DNA from: DASVBE01 sp963770375
GTDB taxonomy: Bacteria > Actinomycetota > Actinomycetes > Streptosporangiales > Streptosporangiaceae
Length of the DNA stretch: 64,000 nucleotides
Reading direction: 5' to 3'
NCBI GenBank assembly: GCA_963770375.1
Contig: CAVYPM010000028.1
Location: 496,001-560,000 of the forward strand
The number at the start of each line of letters is the position of its first letter. Position 1 is the first letter of the stretch. Shown one piece after another: positions 54,701-63,352 of this stretch. The notes beneath the pieces are model-generated. The model saw only the letters and a program-made list of their open reading frames with translations. It was not told where the DNA came from and searched no databases. Both the position numbers and the translations under genes were made by a program.

Positions 54701-55243
54701 CGCACGGTGGTCGCCTCCAGCGGGGATTCCGGCTTCACCGACGCCGGGTTCCCGGCCGACCTGCCCACGGTCACCTCGGTCGGCGGCACCATGCTGGCCC
54801 GGGCGCATGGCCGCCGCGGCTGGCACGAACGGGTCTGGCAGCAATCGGACGCCGCGGCCGGCAGCGGCTGCTCAGCCTGGATCGCCAAGCCCGCCTGGCA
54901 GCACGACGCGCACTGCCCGGGGCGGACGATCTCCGACATCTCCGCGGTGGCCACGAACATCCCGGTCTTCAACCCCGCCTTTGGCGGCTGGGTCACGCTC
55001 GCCGGGACCAGCGTCTCCGCCCCGCTGATCGCCGGGATCATCGGCCTGGCGGGCAACGGCGCCAGCCTGACCAACGCCCGGATCTACCGGCACGCCCGGT
55101 CGTTCTTCGACGTGACCGCGGGCAGCAACACACCGGGCAACCCGCCCCTGGTGGCCTGCGGCGCCGACTACATGTGCGTGGCGAAGAAGGGCTACGACGC
55201 GCCCACCGGCCTGGGCACGCCGGACGGGCCCGGTGGTCTGTAA
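51799..55243 (+). CDS. Large secreted sedolisin (S53) family peptidase, one frameshift
   Basis: About 1,147 residues when bridged, unusually large for S53. GTG 51799 has AAGGAG 5 bases upstream; a signal peptide (LWRSLPPAAAAALAASLTVAAPLPAAMA) follows. The frame changes near 53157 (AGGGCTG for AGGCTG). Residues about 30-760 have no match I can name; a stretch at about 660-760 looks Ig-like (SFDGGKTWQPAQV). The S53 domain follows: catalytic Glu and Asp in DLEATLDVSM (codons 54494, 54506), VVASSGDSGF, Ser in AGTSVSAP (codon 55010), and the calcium site DVTAGSN to KKGYDAPTGLGTP. Probably an extracellular acid-active protease. Confidence 0.82.
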
Positions 55244-55306
55244 GGGCGGCCGGTAAGGACGGCGGCCCGGCCGGGCGGGCGGCGCGGCCCGCCTGCCCGG
55301 CCGGGC

Positions 55307-55312
55307 TAGGCT
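55307..55312 (+). promoter_or_regulatory. -10 box TAGGCT for leaderless lipB
   Basis: TAGGCT, 6 bases, then GTG 55319. Same hexamer and spacing as at 34273. Confidence 0.55.
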
Positions 55313-55318
55313 GGCAGG

Positions 55319-56023
55319 GTGAACGACGAGCTGATGGTGGTCCGGCTGGGGCTGGGAGCACGGACCGTCGAGTACAACGCCGGATGGGAGCTCCAGCGGC
55401 AGATCCACGAGCGGCGGGTCGCCGGCGACGCCGGGGACTGCTGCCTGCTGCTGGAGCACGACCCGGTGTACACCGCGGGCAAGCGGACCCGGCCGGAGGA
55501 CCGGCCGGCGCCGGGGATGGCCGCCGCGCCGGTGGTGGACGTGGACCGGGGCGGGCGGATCACCTGGCACGGGCCCGGCCAGCTGGTGGGCTACCCGATC
55601 ATCGCGCTGAACGAGCCGGTCGACGTCATCGCCTACGTGCGGGCGCTGGAGGAGGCGATGATCCGCACCTGCGCCGACTTCGGGGTGACCGCGGCCCGGG
55701 TGGAGGGGCGCAGCGGCGCCTGGGTGACCGGCGGCAACCGCCCCGACCGGAAGGTGGGCGCGATCGGGATCCGGGTGTCGCGCGGGGTGACCATGCACGG
55801 CATCGCGCTCAACTGCGACAACGACCTGTCCTGGTACGGCACGTTCGTGCCGTGCGGGATCAGCGACGCCGGGGTGACCTCGCTGACCGCGGAGGCGGGC
55901 CGGCCCGTCGGCGTGCTGGCCGCGGCGGACTCGTTCGCCGGGCACCTCGCCGCCGCGCTGGGCTACCGGCGGTGGCGGGCGGCCGCGGCGGAGGAGCTCA
56001 CCGGGTCCGCCCTGCCCGCCTGA
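55319..56023 (+). CDS. lipB: Octanoyl-ACP:protein N-octanoyltransferase
   Basis: 234 residues. Transfers octanoyl from ACP to the lipoyl lysine of E2 and GcvH. Family motifs: LLLEHDPVYTAGKRT, RGGRITWHGPGQLVGYPI, KVGAIGIRVSRGVTMHGIALN with the catalytic Lys, and FVPCGISDAGVTSL with the catalytic Cys. lipA, normally next, is absent: a convergent Nudix gene follows 12 bases later. It links functionally to the E2 and lpdA genes in this window. Confidence 0.95.
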   Translation: MNDELMVVRLGLGARTVEYNAGWELQRQIHERRVAGDAGDCCLLLEHDPVYTAGKRTRPEDRPAPGMAAAPVVDVDRGGRITWHGPGQLVGYPIIALNEPVDVIAYVRALEEAMIRTCADFGVTAARVEGRSGAWVTGGNRPDRKVGAIGIRVSRGVTMHGIALNCDNDLSWYGTFVPCGISDAGVTSLTAEAGRPVGVLAAADSFAGHLAAALGYRRWRAAAAEELTGSALPA

Positions 56024-56035
56024 CCGCGCCGCCCG

Positions 56036-56518
56036 CTACCCGGGCCAGGTCGGCTGGTAGACGGTCGCGCCACGGGCCCGGCCGGCCAGCGCGGCGGTGA
56101 TCCGGGCCTGCAGGTAGGGCGGCACGTAGGAGGCCAGCTCCGCGGTCGCGGTGAACCGGTAGGCGTCGAGTTCCTCGGCCTGCACCTTGATCGGGGTGTC
56201 CGCCGGGATCGTGCCGCCGTCGAAGACGAAGTGCATGATCGGCCGCTGGTGCCGGCCGTAGGGCTGGGACCAGTCCACGGTGAGCAGCGGCCCGGCCGGC
56301 CCGGCCAGCCCGACCTCCTCGGCGATTTCCCTGGCCGCGCCGGCGTGCGGCGGCTCGCCGTGCTCGCAGACCCCGCCGGGGATCGTCCAGTGGTCCCGGT
56401 AGTTGGGCTTGACCAGCAGCACCCGCCCGTCCGGGTCGGTGAACAGCGCGCCGCCCGCGATCACCACGCCGGGCAGCCCGCCGAACCACTCGTCCGGCGG
56501 CAGCACGCCGCCGGTCAC
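56036..56518 (-). CDS. Nudix hydrolase
   Basis: 160 residues. A complete Nudix box at 48-71 (GGVCEHGEPPHAGAAREIAEEVGL) in which GX5EX7REUXEEXGU holds. Hydrolyses a nucleoside diphosphate linked to another moiety; the substrate is not readable. It follows hisS on the same strand after 13 bases, so the two are probably co-transcribed. Confidence 0.88.
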   Translation of the reverse strand: MTGGVLPPDEWFGGLPGVVIAGGALFTDPDGRVLLVKPNYRDHWTIPGGVCEHGEPPHAGAAREIAEEVGLAGPAGPLLTVDWSQPYGRHQRPIMHFVFDGGTIPADTPIKVQAEELDAYRFTATAELASYVPPYLQARITAALAGRARGATVYQPTWPG

Positions 56519-56531
56519 CGGCCGGCCGCCA

Positions 56532-57857
56532 TCAGCCGCCGTCGGCCAGGCCCGCGGCCAGCCCGTCCAGGTGCCCGGCCAGCGCGCCCACCGGGACCGC
56601 GTCCTGCTCGCCGCTGTTCATGTCCCGGACCGTGACCGTGCCGGCCGCGTCCTCGGCCGCACCGTAGAGCAGGCACCAGCGGGCCCCGGAGTCGCTGGCC
56701 CACTTGAGCTGCCGGCCGAGCTTGCCCGAGCTGCCCAGGTAGACCGCGGCGCGCAGGCCGGCCGCGCGGGCCAGGCCCGCGAACGCGAAGGCACGCGCGG
56801 CCAGCGCCTCGCCCATCACGGTCACCGCCACGTCGAGCCGGCTGCGGCCGCCCTCGCTGCCGGGCAGCGCGGCCAGGATCCGCTCGATGCCCAGCGCCGC
56901 GCCGGTGGCGGGCACGTCCGGGCCGCCCAGGTCGGCGATCAGGTGGTCGTACCGGCCGCCGCCGCCGATCGAGCCGGTCACGGCCGGCGTGACCAGCTCC
57001 CAGATCGGCCCGGTGTAGTAGCTCAGGCCGCGGACCATGCCCGGGGTGAACGTCACCCGGCCGTCCGGGACCTGACCGCTGACCAGCGACAGCAGCCCGT
57101 CGACCTGCTCCAGGCCGGCCGCGCCGGTCTCGCTGGGCTTGAGCGCGGCCCGGACCCGCTCCTCGCTGTCCGGGGCGGAGATCACCTCGACCAGCTCGCC
57201 GGCCCGGTCCTCCGCCAGCCCCCGGCCGGCCAGCTCGGCCCGGACCTCGGCCGGGGCCAGCTTGTCCAGCTTGTCCAGCGAGGCAAGGACCCCCGGGCCA
57301 AGCTCGGCGGGCACGCCGAACACCTCGAGCAGCCCGGTCAGCACCAGCCGGGAGTTCAGCTTGATGCCGAACCCGGGAACGCCCAGGCCGGTCAGCGCTT
57401 CGTTCTGGGCGCACACCACCTCGGCGTCGGCCAGCAGCGACGCCGACCCGAGCGTGTCCAGGTCGCACTGGGTGAACTCGCGGTAGCGGCCCTTGCCGGG
57501 CCGGTCGGCCCGCCACACCGGGCCGAGCGCGTAGCGCTTGTACGGCGACGGGAGCCGGCTGCCGTAGGCCGCGGCGACCCGGGCCAGCGGCACGGTCAGG
57601 TCGTAGCGCAGGGCCAGGTCCGCCTCGCCGGACGCCTCGTGCTCGCCGCGCCGCAGGATCTTGAAGATGAGCTTGTCACCTTCGTCGCCGTACTTGCCCA
57701 TGAGCACGTCGAGGCGCTCGAAGGCCGGCGTCTGCAGCGGCTCGAAGCCGTACGAGGTGTAGACACGGTCGATGACGGCGAACGCGCGCTGCCGGGTCTC
57801 CAGCTCAGCGGCGAGGAAGTCGCGCGTCCCCGAGGGCGGGTCAAACTGCACGGGCAT
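56532..57857 (-). CDS. hisS: Histidyl-tRNA synthetase
   Basis: 441 residues of class II fold. Motif 1 region FEPLQTPAFERLDVLMGKYG, motif 2 ALGPVWRADRPGKGRYREFTQCDLD, the histidine-A signature GLSYYTGPIWEL and motif 3 TGAALGIERILAAL. The core LALRYDLTVPLARVAA resembles the HisRS group I associate with eukaryotes and alphaproteobacteria more than the usual actinobacterial one. ATG 57857 is used; a TAGGCT box 7 bases before the in-frame GTG at 57851 makes that start (VQFDPPSGTRDF) a serious alternative. It is upstream of a Nudix gene. Confidence 0.9.
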   Translation of the reverse strand: MPVQFDPPSGTRDFLAAELETRQRAFAVIDRVYTSYGFEPLQTPAFERLDVLMGKYGDEGDKLIFKILRRGEHEASGEADLALRYDLTVPLARVAAAYGSRLPSPYKRYALGPVWRADRPGKGRYREFTQCDLDTLGSASLLADAEVVCAQNEALTGLGVPGFGIKLNSRLVLTGLLEVFGVPAELGPGVLASLDKLDKLAPAEVRAELAGRGLAEDRAGELVEVISAPDSEERVRAALKPSETGAAGLEQVDGLLSLVSGQVPDGRVTFTPGMVRGLSYYTGPIWELVTPAVTGSIGGGGRYDHLIADLGGPDVPATGAALGIERILAALPGSEGGRSRLDVAVTVMGEALAARAFAFAGLARAAGLRAAVYLGSSGKLGRQLKWASDSGARWCLLYGAAEDAAGTVTVRDMNSGEQDAVPVGALAGHLDGLAAGLADGG

Positions 57858-57898
57858 GAGCCTATGGTCCCATCCCCCGGGACCGGGCCGCGCCTGGA

Positions 57899-58640
57899 TT
57901 ACCGGCGCGCGGCGTCCGCGGCGACCGCTTCCGGCCCAGCCAGCCCGGCCGGGCCGGGCCGCTCCGGCGGGTCTGCCGACAGCTGCGGCAGGACCCGGTC
58001 CAGCCAGCGCGGCAGCCACCAGTTGGCCGTGCCGGACAGGTGCATGGCCGCCGGGACCAGCACGGTGCGGATCAGGAAGGCGTCCACGATCACCGCCCCG
58101 GCCAGGCCCACCCCGAACTGGTCGATGATCAGCTGCCGCTCGAACAGGAAGGACAGGAAGACCAGGATCATGATGGTGGCCGCGGCGGTGATCACCCGGC
58201 CGGTCTCGGCCTGGCCCAGGGTCACCGAGGCGCGGTTGTCCCGGCTCAGCAGCCAGTGCTCGTGCATCCGGCTGACCAGGAACACCTCGTAGTCCATGGA
58301 CAGCCCGAACAGGATCGAGAACAGCAGCACCGGGACGAAGACCTCGACCGGACCACGCCCAGACAGCCCGAGCAGCCCGTCGCCCCAGCCCGCGCCGAAG
58401 ACCACGTTCAGCAGGCCCAGCGCGGCGCCCACCGACAGCAGGTTCATCACCGAGGCCACCAGCGGGATGAGCAGGCTGCGGAACACCATGACCAGCAGCA
58501 GGAAGGCCAGCACGACCACGACCGCGATGAACAGCGGCAGCTTGCCGGCCAGCACGGTGGCGAAGTCGTCCTGGATCGCGGTCGGCCCGCCCACCAGGAT
58601 CCGCAGCCCGGTGTCGCTGCCGTGCCCCGTCAGTCCGCTC
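57899..58640 (-). pseudogene. MMPL family transporter, C-terminal remnant
   Basis: The last about 245 residues of an RND/MMPL exporter: helix-rich LPLFIAVVVVLAFLLLVMVFRSLLIPL, the MMPL signature region FGLSMDYEVFLVSRMHEHW and QLIIDQFGVGLAGAVIVDAFLIRTVLVPAAM. MMPL proteins are usually about 700 residues or more; the first two thirds are missing. The similarity stops near 58640 and the remaining DNA leads straight into the nickel-transporter promoter. It is a truncated gene or an assembly joint. Confidence 0.75.
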
Positions 58641-58751
58641 GAACATCCCGATCGGTCGGTACGTCTGTAGCCGCCGCCCGTCTGGCCTGGGCGAAGCGGG
58701 TCGCCGGGCAACCATGCGTAATAAATAAAAATCCTTCGCAGGGCCTGCCGC

Positions 58752-58780
58752 CTTGGCGACGCAGATACCTTCGTTATGCT
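58752..58780 (+). promoter_or_regulatory. Promoter of the nickel transporter
   Basis: TATGCT at 58775-58780 serves as -10; CTTGGC at 58752-58757 as a weak -35 with 17-base spacing. The Nur box begins one base downstream of the -10 and would cover the start site. Confidence 0.5.
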
Positions 58781-58781
58781 C

Positions 58782-58798
58782 TTGCAAGTAGGTTGCAA
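58782..58798 (+). promoter_or_regulatory. Nur box (nickel-responsive Fur-family operator)
   Basis: TTGCAA-GTAGG-TTGCAA is a perfect TTGCAA-N5-TTGCAA, the consensus described for the Streptomyces nickel regulator Nur. It lies 44 bases before the nickel-transporter ATG. Nur with nickel should repress. Confidence 0.8.
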
Positions 58799-58841
58799 TA
58801 AGGCGCGCTGGCCGGGCCCGGGTGGAGGTGGTGGTTCCCTG

Positions 58842-59978
58842 ATGGCTGTTCCCCCGAGCACTGTTCCCCTGGTCGATGGCCCGCGGAGCCGGCTGGCGCG
58901 GATCCGGCACAGCCTGACCCCGGCGGAGTGGACCCGGATGGGCGGCATGGCGCTGACCATCGTGGTGCTGCACGTGGCCGGCTGGGGGATGCTGGCCGTC
59001 GCGGTCGGCGGCCACTACCGGATCAGCAGCACCGAGGTGTTCGGGTTCGGCACCGGGATCCTGGCCTACACGCTGGGCATGCGGCACGCGTTCGACGCCG
59101 ACCACATCGCGGCCATCGACAACACCACCCGCAAGCTGGTCGGCGAGGGCAAACGGCCGCTGTCGGTGGGTTTCTGGTTCTCGCTCGGCCACTCCTCGGT
59201 CGTGTTCGCACTGGCGGTGCTGCTGAACTTCGGCATCCGCGCGCTGGACCGGCAGGTCAGCAACGGCAATTCGGGACTGCACACGGCGACCGGCATCATC
59301 GGCACCGGCGTGTCCGGCACGTTCCTGTACCTGATCGCCGGGCTGAACGTGATCATCCTGATCGGCCTGGTGAAGGTGTTCAGGGACATGCGCACCGGCC
59401 GGTACGACGACGCCGAGCTCGAGGCCCAGCTGGACAAGCGCGGGCTGATGAACCGGTTCTTCGGGCCGCTGGCCCGGCGGGTCGACAAGCCGTGGAAGAT
59501 CTACCCGATCGGCGTGCTGTTCGGGCTCGGCTTCGACACCGCCACCGAGATCGCGCTGCTGGTGCTGGCGGGCACCGCGGTGGCCAGCGGGCTGCCGTTC
59601 TACGCGATCCTGTCGATGCCGTTCCTGTTCGCGGGCGGGATGTGCCTGCTGGACACGATCGACGGCTGCTTCATGAACTTCGCCTACGACTGGGCGTTCG
59701 CCCGGCCGGTCAGGAAGGTCTACTACAACCTGACCATCACCGGGCTCTCGGTGTTCGTCGCGTTCTTCGTCGGCACGGTGGAGGTCCTCGGGCTGATCGG
59801 CCAGGAGACCGGCGCGAGCGGCGGGTTCTGGTCGTTCGTCGCCGCGTTCGACCTGAACAAGGCCGGCTTCGTGATCGTCGGCGTGTTCGTGCTGACCTGG
59901 ATCGTGGCCCTGGCCGTCTGGCGGTTCGGCCGCATCGAGCAGAAGTGGGACCTGGCCGCCCAGCAGGGCGCCGACTGA
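58842..59978 (+). CDS. HoxN/NixA-type nickel (cobalt) permease
   Basis: 378 residues, eight helices. The signature RHAFDADHIAAIDNTTR (H-x4-D-H) lies at about residue 84-100, and LGFDTATEIALLVLAG and GMCLLDTIDGCFMNFAYDW are the other family motifs. High-affinity secondary uptake of Ni2+ (or Co2+). Start ATG 58842 behind GGTGGAGG. The Nur box upstream argues for nickel. Ended by an 18-bp perfect hairpin. cobS elsewhere in the window needs cobalt, but the operator points to nickel. Confidence 0.93.
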   Translation: MAVPPSTVPLVDGPRSRLARIRHSLTPAEWTRMGGMALTIVVLHVAGWGMLAVAVGGHYRISSTEVFGFGTGILAYTLGMRHAFDADHIAAIDNTTRKLVGEGKRPLSVGFWFSLGHSSVVFALAVLLNFGIRALDRQVSNGNSGLHTATGIIGTGVSGTFLYLIAGLNVIILIGLVKVFRDMRTGRYDDAELEAQLDKRGLMNRFFGPLARRVDKPWKIYPIGVLFGLGFDTATEIALLVLAGTAVASGLPFYAILSMPFLFAGGMCLLDTIDGCFMNFAYDWAFARPVRKVYYNLTITGLSVFVAFFVGTVEVLGLIGQETGASGGFWSFVAAFDLNKAGFVIVGVFVLTWIVALAVWRFGRIEQKWDLAAQQGAD

Positions 59979-59984
59979 AACGGG

Positions 59985-60029
59985 TCCGCTGGCCGGGGCC
60001 GGTGGGTGAAGCCGGCCCCGGCCAGCGGA
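59985..60029. terminator. Terminator between the nickel permease and DedA genes
   Basis: A perfect 18-bp inverted repeat (59985-60002 with 60012-60029) and a 9-base loop between convergent genes. Confidence 0.85.
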
Positions 60030-60078
60030 GTGGGGGCCGGGCCGGCGGGGGTCAAGTAGGTGGCCGGCCCGGCCGGTC

Positions 60079-60746
60079 TCAGGGACGCCGGCGGGTAGGC
60101 CTCGCGGCGGCCGGGTGCGCGGTGGGCGGGCTCGTGGGCAGCGAGGCCGGGGCTGGGTGCGGCGCCACCGGACGTACCACCACAGCGCGACGCCCGCGCC
60201 GATCGCGACCGCCGCGGCCACGATCAGGGTGGGCAGCCGCAGGCTGCTCACCACGGACTCCCAGTGCGCGCCGGCCAGGTAGCCGGCCACGGCCAGGGCG
60301 GTGGTCCACGGCACGCAGCCGATCGTGGTGTACAGGCCGAACCGGACCCCGCCCATCCGGGCGATCCCGGCGGGCAGCGAGATGAACGTGCGCACCACCG
60401 GCAGCAGGCGGCCGATCAGCACCGCCCGCGGGCCGTACCGGACGAACCACCCGGTGGCGCGGTCCAGCTCACGGTCACCGACCCGGAGCCAGCCGCCCCA
60501 GCGGTGCACCGCGGCCGGCCCGCCGTACCGGCCCGCGGCCCAGGCCAGGTAGCTGCCCACCACGTTGCCCGCGGTCCCGGCCACGATCACGCCGACCAGG
60601 TTCAGCGAGGTGCCGGGCACCGCGCCGGCCGCCAGCGCGCCGCCGAGCGTCATGATCAGCTCGGACGGCACCGGGATGCACGCCGACTCGGCCACCATGA
60701 GCACGAAGATGGCGAGGTAGCCGTAGGTGGAGATGAGGTGCTGCAT
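60079..60746 (-). CDS. DedA (SNARE-associated) family membrane protein, one frameshift near the C-terminus
   Basis: About 222 residues. DedA hallmarks: FVLMVAESACIPVPSELIMTLGGALA, GTAGNVVGSYLAWAAGRYGG, and GRLLPVVRTFISLPAGIARM with the conserved Arg and Gly-Arg-x-x-P. The frame continues without stop past the membrane part; a one-base change near 60155 gives PAPASLPTSPPTAHPAAARP and a stop at 60079. Its ATG overlaps the uppP stop (TGATG). DedA proteins recycle undecaprenyl phosphate across the membrane, which fits the UppP partner. Confidence 0.85.
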
Positions 60747-61762
60747 CAGCGCGCCAGGGTCAGGAAGGCGACGCTGGCCAGGCCCACGATCAGGCAGTAC
60801 ACGCCGAAGGGGGTCAGCGTCCTGGTCCGCAGGTAGCGGAGCAGGAAGCGGACGGACAGGTAGGCGCCGACGCCGGACAGCACGCTGCCGAACAGGATCT
60901 GGCCGCGGATCCCGGCGCCCAGCGAGCCGGCCAGGTCCGGCACCTTGAGCACGCCCGCGGCCAGGATCACCGGGGTGGCCAGCAGGAACGCGAACCGGGC
61001 GGCGTCCTCCCGGCTCAGCCCGCGGGCCATGCCCGCGACCATGGCCACGCCGTCCCGGCTGATCCCCGCCAGCAGGGCCAGCATCTGCGCGGACCCGATC
61101 ACCAGCGCCTGCGGGTAGCCCATCGCGGCCAGCCGCCGGTCGGCCTGGACCGCGCCGTCCGGGTCATCGCGTTCGTACCGGGCCGGGTCCGCGGGCAGTC
61201 CCGCGGGCGCTGCCGCGGGGACGGGATGGAGCGGCTGGGCGGGCGCGGTGGCCGCCGCGGCCCGGGCGCGGGCCTCGCGCAGCGCGGCGTCCGCGGCCAG
61301 CGACGCCCGGGTCCGGTAGCGCTCCCCCGCGATCAGGATCACGCCGTTGACGGCCAGGAAGACGGCCGCGAGCACGGGCTTGCCGAAGATGACACGGAAA
61401 GCGTGCTCGAAGGCCAGGCCGGCCAGCCCGACCGGGATCGTGGCCAGGATGATCAGCCAGGCCATCCGCTGGTCCGCGGTCTGCACCCGGCGCTGGCGCA
61501 GCGAGGAGAAGAAGCCACCGACGATCCTGACCCAGTCCCGCCAGAAGTAGATCACCAGGGCGATCGCGGTCGCGACGTGCAGGCCGACGATGAACGCGAG
61601 ATAGGGCGACTCCGGCGCGGCGACGTTGAGGTCCTTCGCCCAGCTCCCGCCGATCAGGGCGGGGATCAGCACGTTGTGGCCCAGGCTGGAGACCGGGAAC
61701 ATCTCCGAGATGCCCTGGACCAGGCCGACGACGCCCGCCTCCAGGTAGGTCAGGTGCGTCAT
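60746..61762 (-). CDS. uppP: Undecaprenyl-diphosphatase (UppP/BacA family)
   Basis: 338 residues, longer than the usual 265-280 through an Ala/Pro-rich cytoplasmic loop at about 150-205. The first active-site motif reads QGISEMFPVSSLGH (usual QGxTEFLPISSSGH) and the second AGISRDGVAM (usual PGxSRSG), so catalytic Glu, Ser and Arg are kept but the motifs are variant. Converts undecaprenyl diphosphate to the monophosphate carrier. Divergent from a BlaI-type repressor, with two dyads between. Coupled to DedA by TGATG. Confidence 0.85.
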   Translation of the reverse strand: MTHLTYLEAGVVGLVQGISEMFPVSSLGHNVLIPALIGGSWAKDLNVAAPESPYLAFIVGLHVATAIALVIYFWRDWVRIVGGFFSSLRQRRVQTADQRMAWLIILATIPVGLAGLAFEHAFRVIFGKPVLAAVFLAVNGVILIAGERYRTRASLAADAALREARARAAAATAPAQPLHPVPAAAPAGLPADPARYERDDPDGAVQADRRLAAMGYPQALVIGSAQMLALLAGISRDGVAMVAGMARGLSREDAARFAFLLATPVILAAGVLKVPDLAGSLGAGIRGQILFGSVLSGVGAYLSVRFLLRYLRTRTLTPFGVYCLIVGLASVAFLTLAR

Positions 61763-61838
61763 CAGGGGCCCTCCATCACGACTCCGCCAGGGTCCCTGGC
61801 GTGGCATACTCGGCGCACAGCTCTCTACAGAAAAGGTA

Positions 61839-61878
61839 GTACTACGAATACTGTAGTACATCTACAGGGCCTGTAGAT
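61839..61878. promoter_or_regulatory. Twin BlaI/MecI-type operators
   Basis: First dyad GTACTAC-N7-GTAGTAC (61839-61859), second ATCTACAG-GGC-CTGTAGAT (61860-61878), both perfect and adjacent, between divergent uppP and the BlaI gene. They match the TACA/TGTA-like dyads bound by BlaI/MecI repressors. The stretch is AT-rich for this window. Confidence 0.8.
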
Positions 61879-61903
61879 ACTGACCGGAAGAAGAGGCGGC
61901 GCG

Positions 61904-62303
61904 ATGACCGAGCACGGGCCGGGGGCGGAGCGGCGGGCCGCGGGCACCCTGGAGTCCGAGGTGCTCGGCATCCTGCGGGCGGCCGCCGGGCCGCTGACCC
62001 CCGGCGAAGTACGGGACCGGCTCTCCGGGGCCGGGGCCGGGCAGCGGGAGCTGGCCTACAGCACGGTCGTGACCACCATGTCCCGGCTGCACGCCAAGGG
62101 CCTGCTGAGCCGCCTGGCGGGCCGGGCGCGGTTTCTGCTACGCGCCGGTGGACGAGGCCAGCCTGGCCGCGGGCCGGATGAGCCACGCGCTGGGCAGCGG
62201 CTCGGACCGGGACGCGGTGCTCAGCCGGTTCGTGTCCGGGCTGTCCGGGCGGGACGCCGAGCTGCTGCGCCGGCTGCTGGGCGGCACCCCGGGCGGGACG
62301 TAG
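61904..62303 (+). CDS. BlaI/MecI/CopY family repressor, one frameshift
   Basis: About 132 residues when bridged. The winged helix (LESEVLGILRAAAGPLTPGEVRDRLS to AYSTVVTTMSRLHAKGLLSRLAGRARF) is intact; near 62132 CGGTTTCTGC appears where CGGTTCTGC would keep the frame, and the other frame continues CYAPVDEASLAAGRMSHALGSGSDRDAVLSRFVSGLS to a stop at 62303. Followed after 5 bases by the M56 peptidase gene. Likely represses itself, the peptidase and uppP. Confidence 0.87.
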
Positions 62304-62308
62304 CCGCC

Positions 62309-63267
62309 GTGGGACCGCTGCTGCTGCCGCTGATCATCCCGCTGCTGGCCAGCGCTGCCGCCCGGCCGCTGGCCCACCGGCTCGAGCCGCGGCAGGCGAC
62401 CTGGCTGCTCTGCGCCGCCGCGGTGGTGCTGGCCGGCTGCGCGGCCGCCGCGCTGGCGCTGGCGGCCGGGTTCGCCGCGGCCCGGCTGCCGGTCCTGGCC
62501 GCGCTCGGCGACTACTCGCTGGCGCCGTTCAGCACGCATGACCCGGTGCCCGTGGCGGGCGGGATCGGCGCCGCGCTGGCGCTGGCCGGCGCCGCGGCGG
62601 CCGTGCGGCCCGGTCCCGGCACCGGGTCCGCGCGCTGCTCCTGTCCTACCGGCGGGCGGCCAGGCTGAACGCCAGGGACGGCATCGTGGTGCTGCCGGGC
62701 CCGGACCTGGACGCGTACGCGCTGCCCGGCTGGCCGGGCCGGATCGTGGTCTCCGGCGGGCTGCTTGACCTGCTCGAGCCGCGGCGGCGGGCCGCGCTGA
62801 TCGCGCACGAGCGGGCCCACCTGGCCGGGCGGCACCACCTGTTCACGATCACGGCCTGGATGGCGGCGGCGGCCTGCCCGCTGCTCATCCCGGTGGCCAG
62901 GGCGGTCGAGTTCACCGTGGAACGCTGGGCCGACGAGGAGGCCGCGGCGGCCACCGGTGACCGGCGGCTGGTGGCGGAGACCATCGGCCAGGTGGCCGTC
63001 ATGACGGCGGCACGAGGTACGGCGCAGAGCACGGCGCGCAGTGCCCTGAGGCTGGGCATGACCGGGCCGGCCCGGCGGCGGCCCTCCGTAGCCTGGGCCG
63101 GGCCGGTGCCCCGCCGGGTGGCGGCCCTGCTGGCGGCGCCGCCCCGGACGCAGCGGCGGGTACTGCTCGCGGCGTGCGCGGCGGTCGTGCTGCTGGCCGG
63201 GCTGGCCGTCCTGGACGCGGCCCGGGACCTGCACGCCCTGCTGGAGCTAGCGCAGGCCGGCCGCTAG
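62309..63267 (+). CDS. M56 (BlaR1-type) membrane metallopeptidase, one frameshift
   Basis: About 318 residues. N-terminal membrane helices (LLLPLIIPLLASAA, WLLCAAAVVLAGCAAAALALAAGF and one more); the frame changes near 62630, then SYRRAARLNARDGIVVLPGPD and the zinc motif ALIAHERAHLAGRHH (HExxH), DEEAAA supplying the third ligand. There is no penicillin-binding sensor domain; it is the compact actinobacterial form. With BlaI it should form a sensor pair: signal-activated cleavage of the repressor. Confidence 0.82.
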
Positions 63268-63352
63268 CGCACGGGTCCGCACTGGCCGCGGGCGATCAAG
63301 CCGATCGGCCTGCTGTTTCCCGCTGACGCGGCGGCCATCGGCGACGCTCTGG

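Noticed and set aside
56532..60746. A very long open minus-strand frame running from DedA through the nickel permease into hisS
   Set aside because: It joins real genes only because stop codons are rare at this G+C; the middle is antisense to the nickel permease and has no protein-like features.
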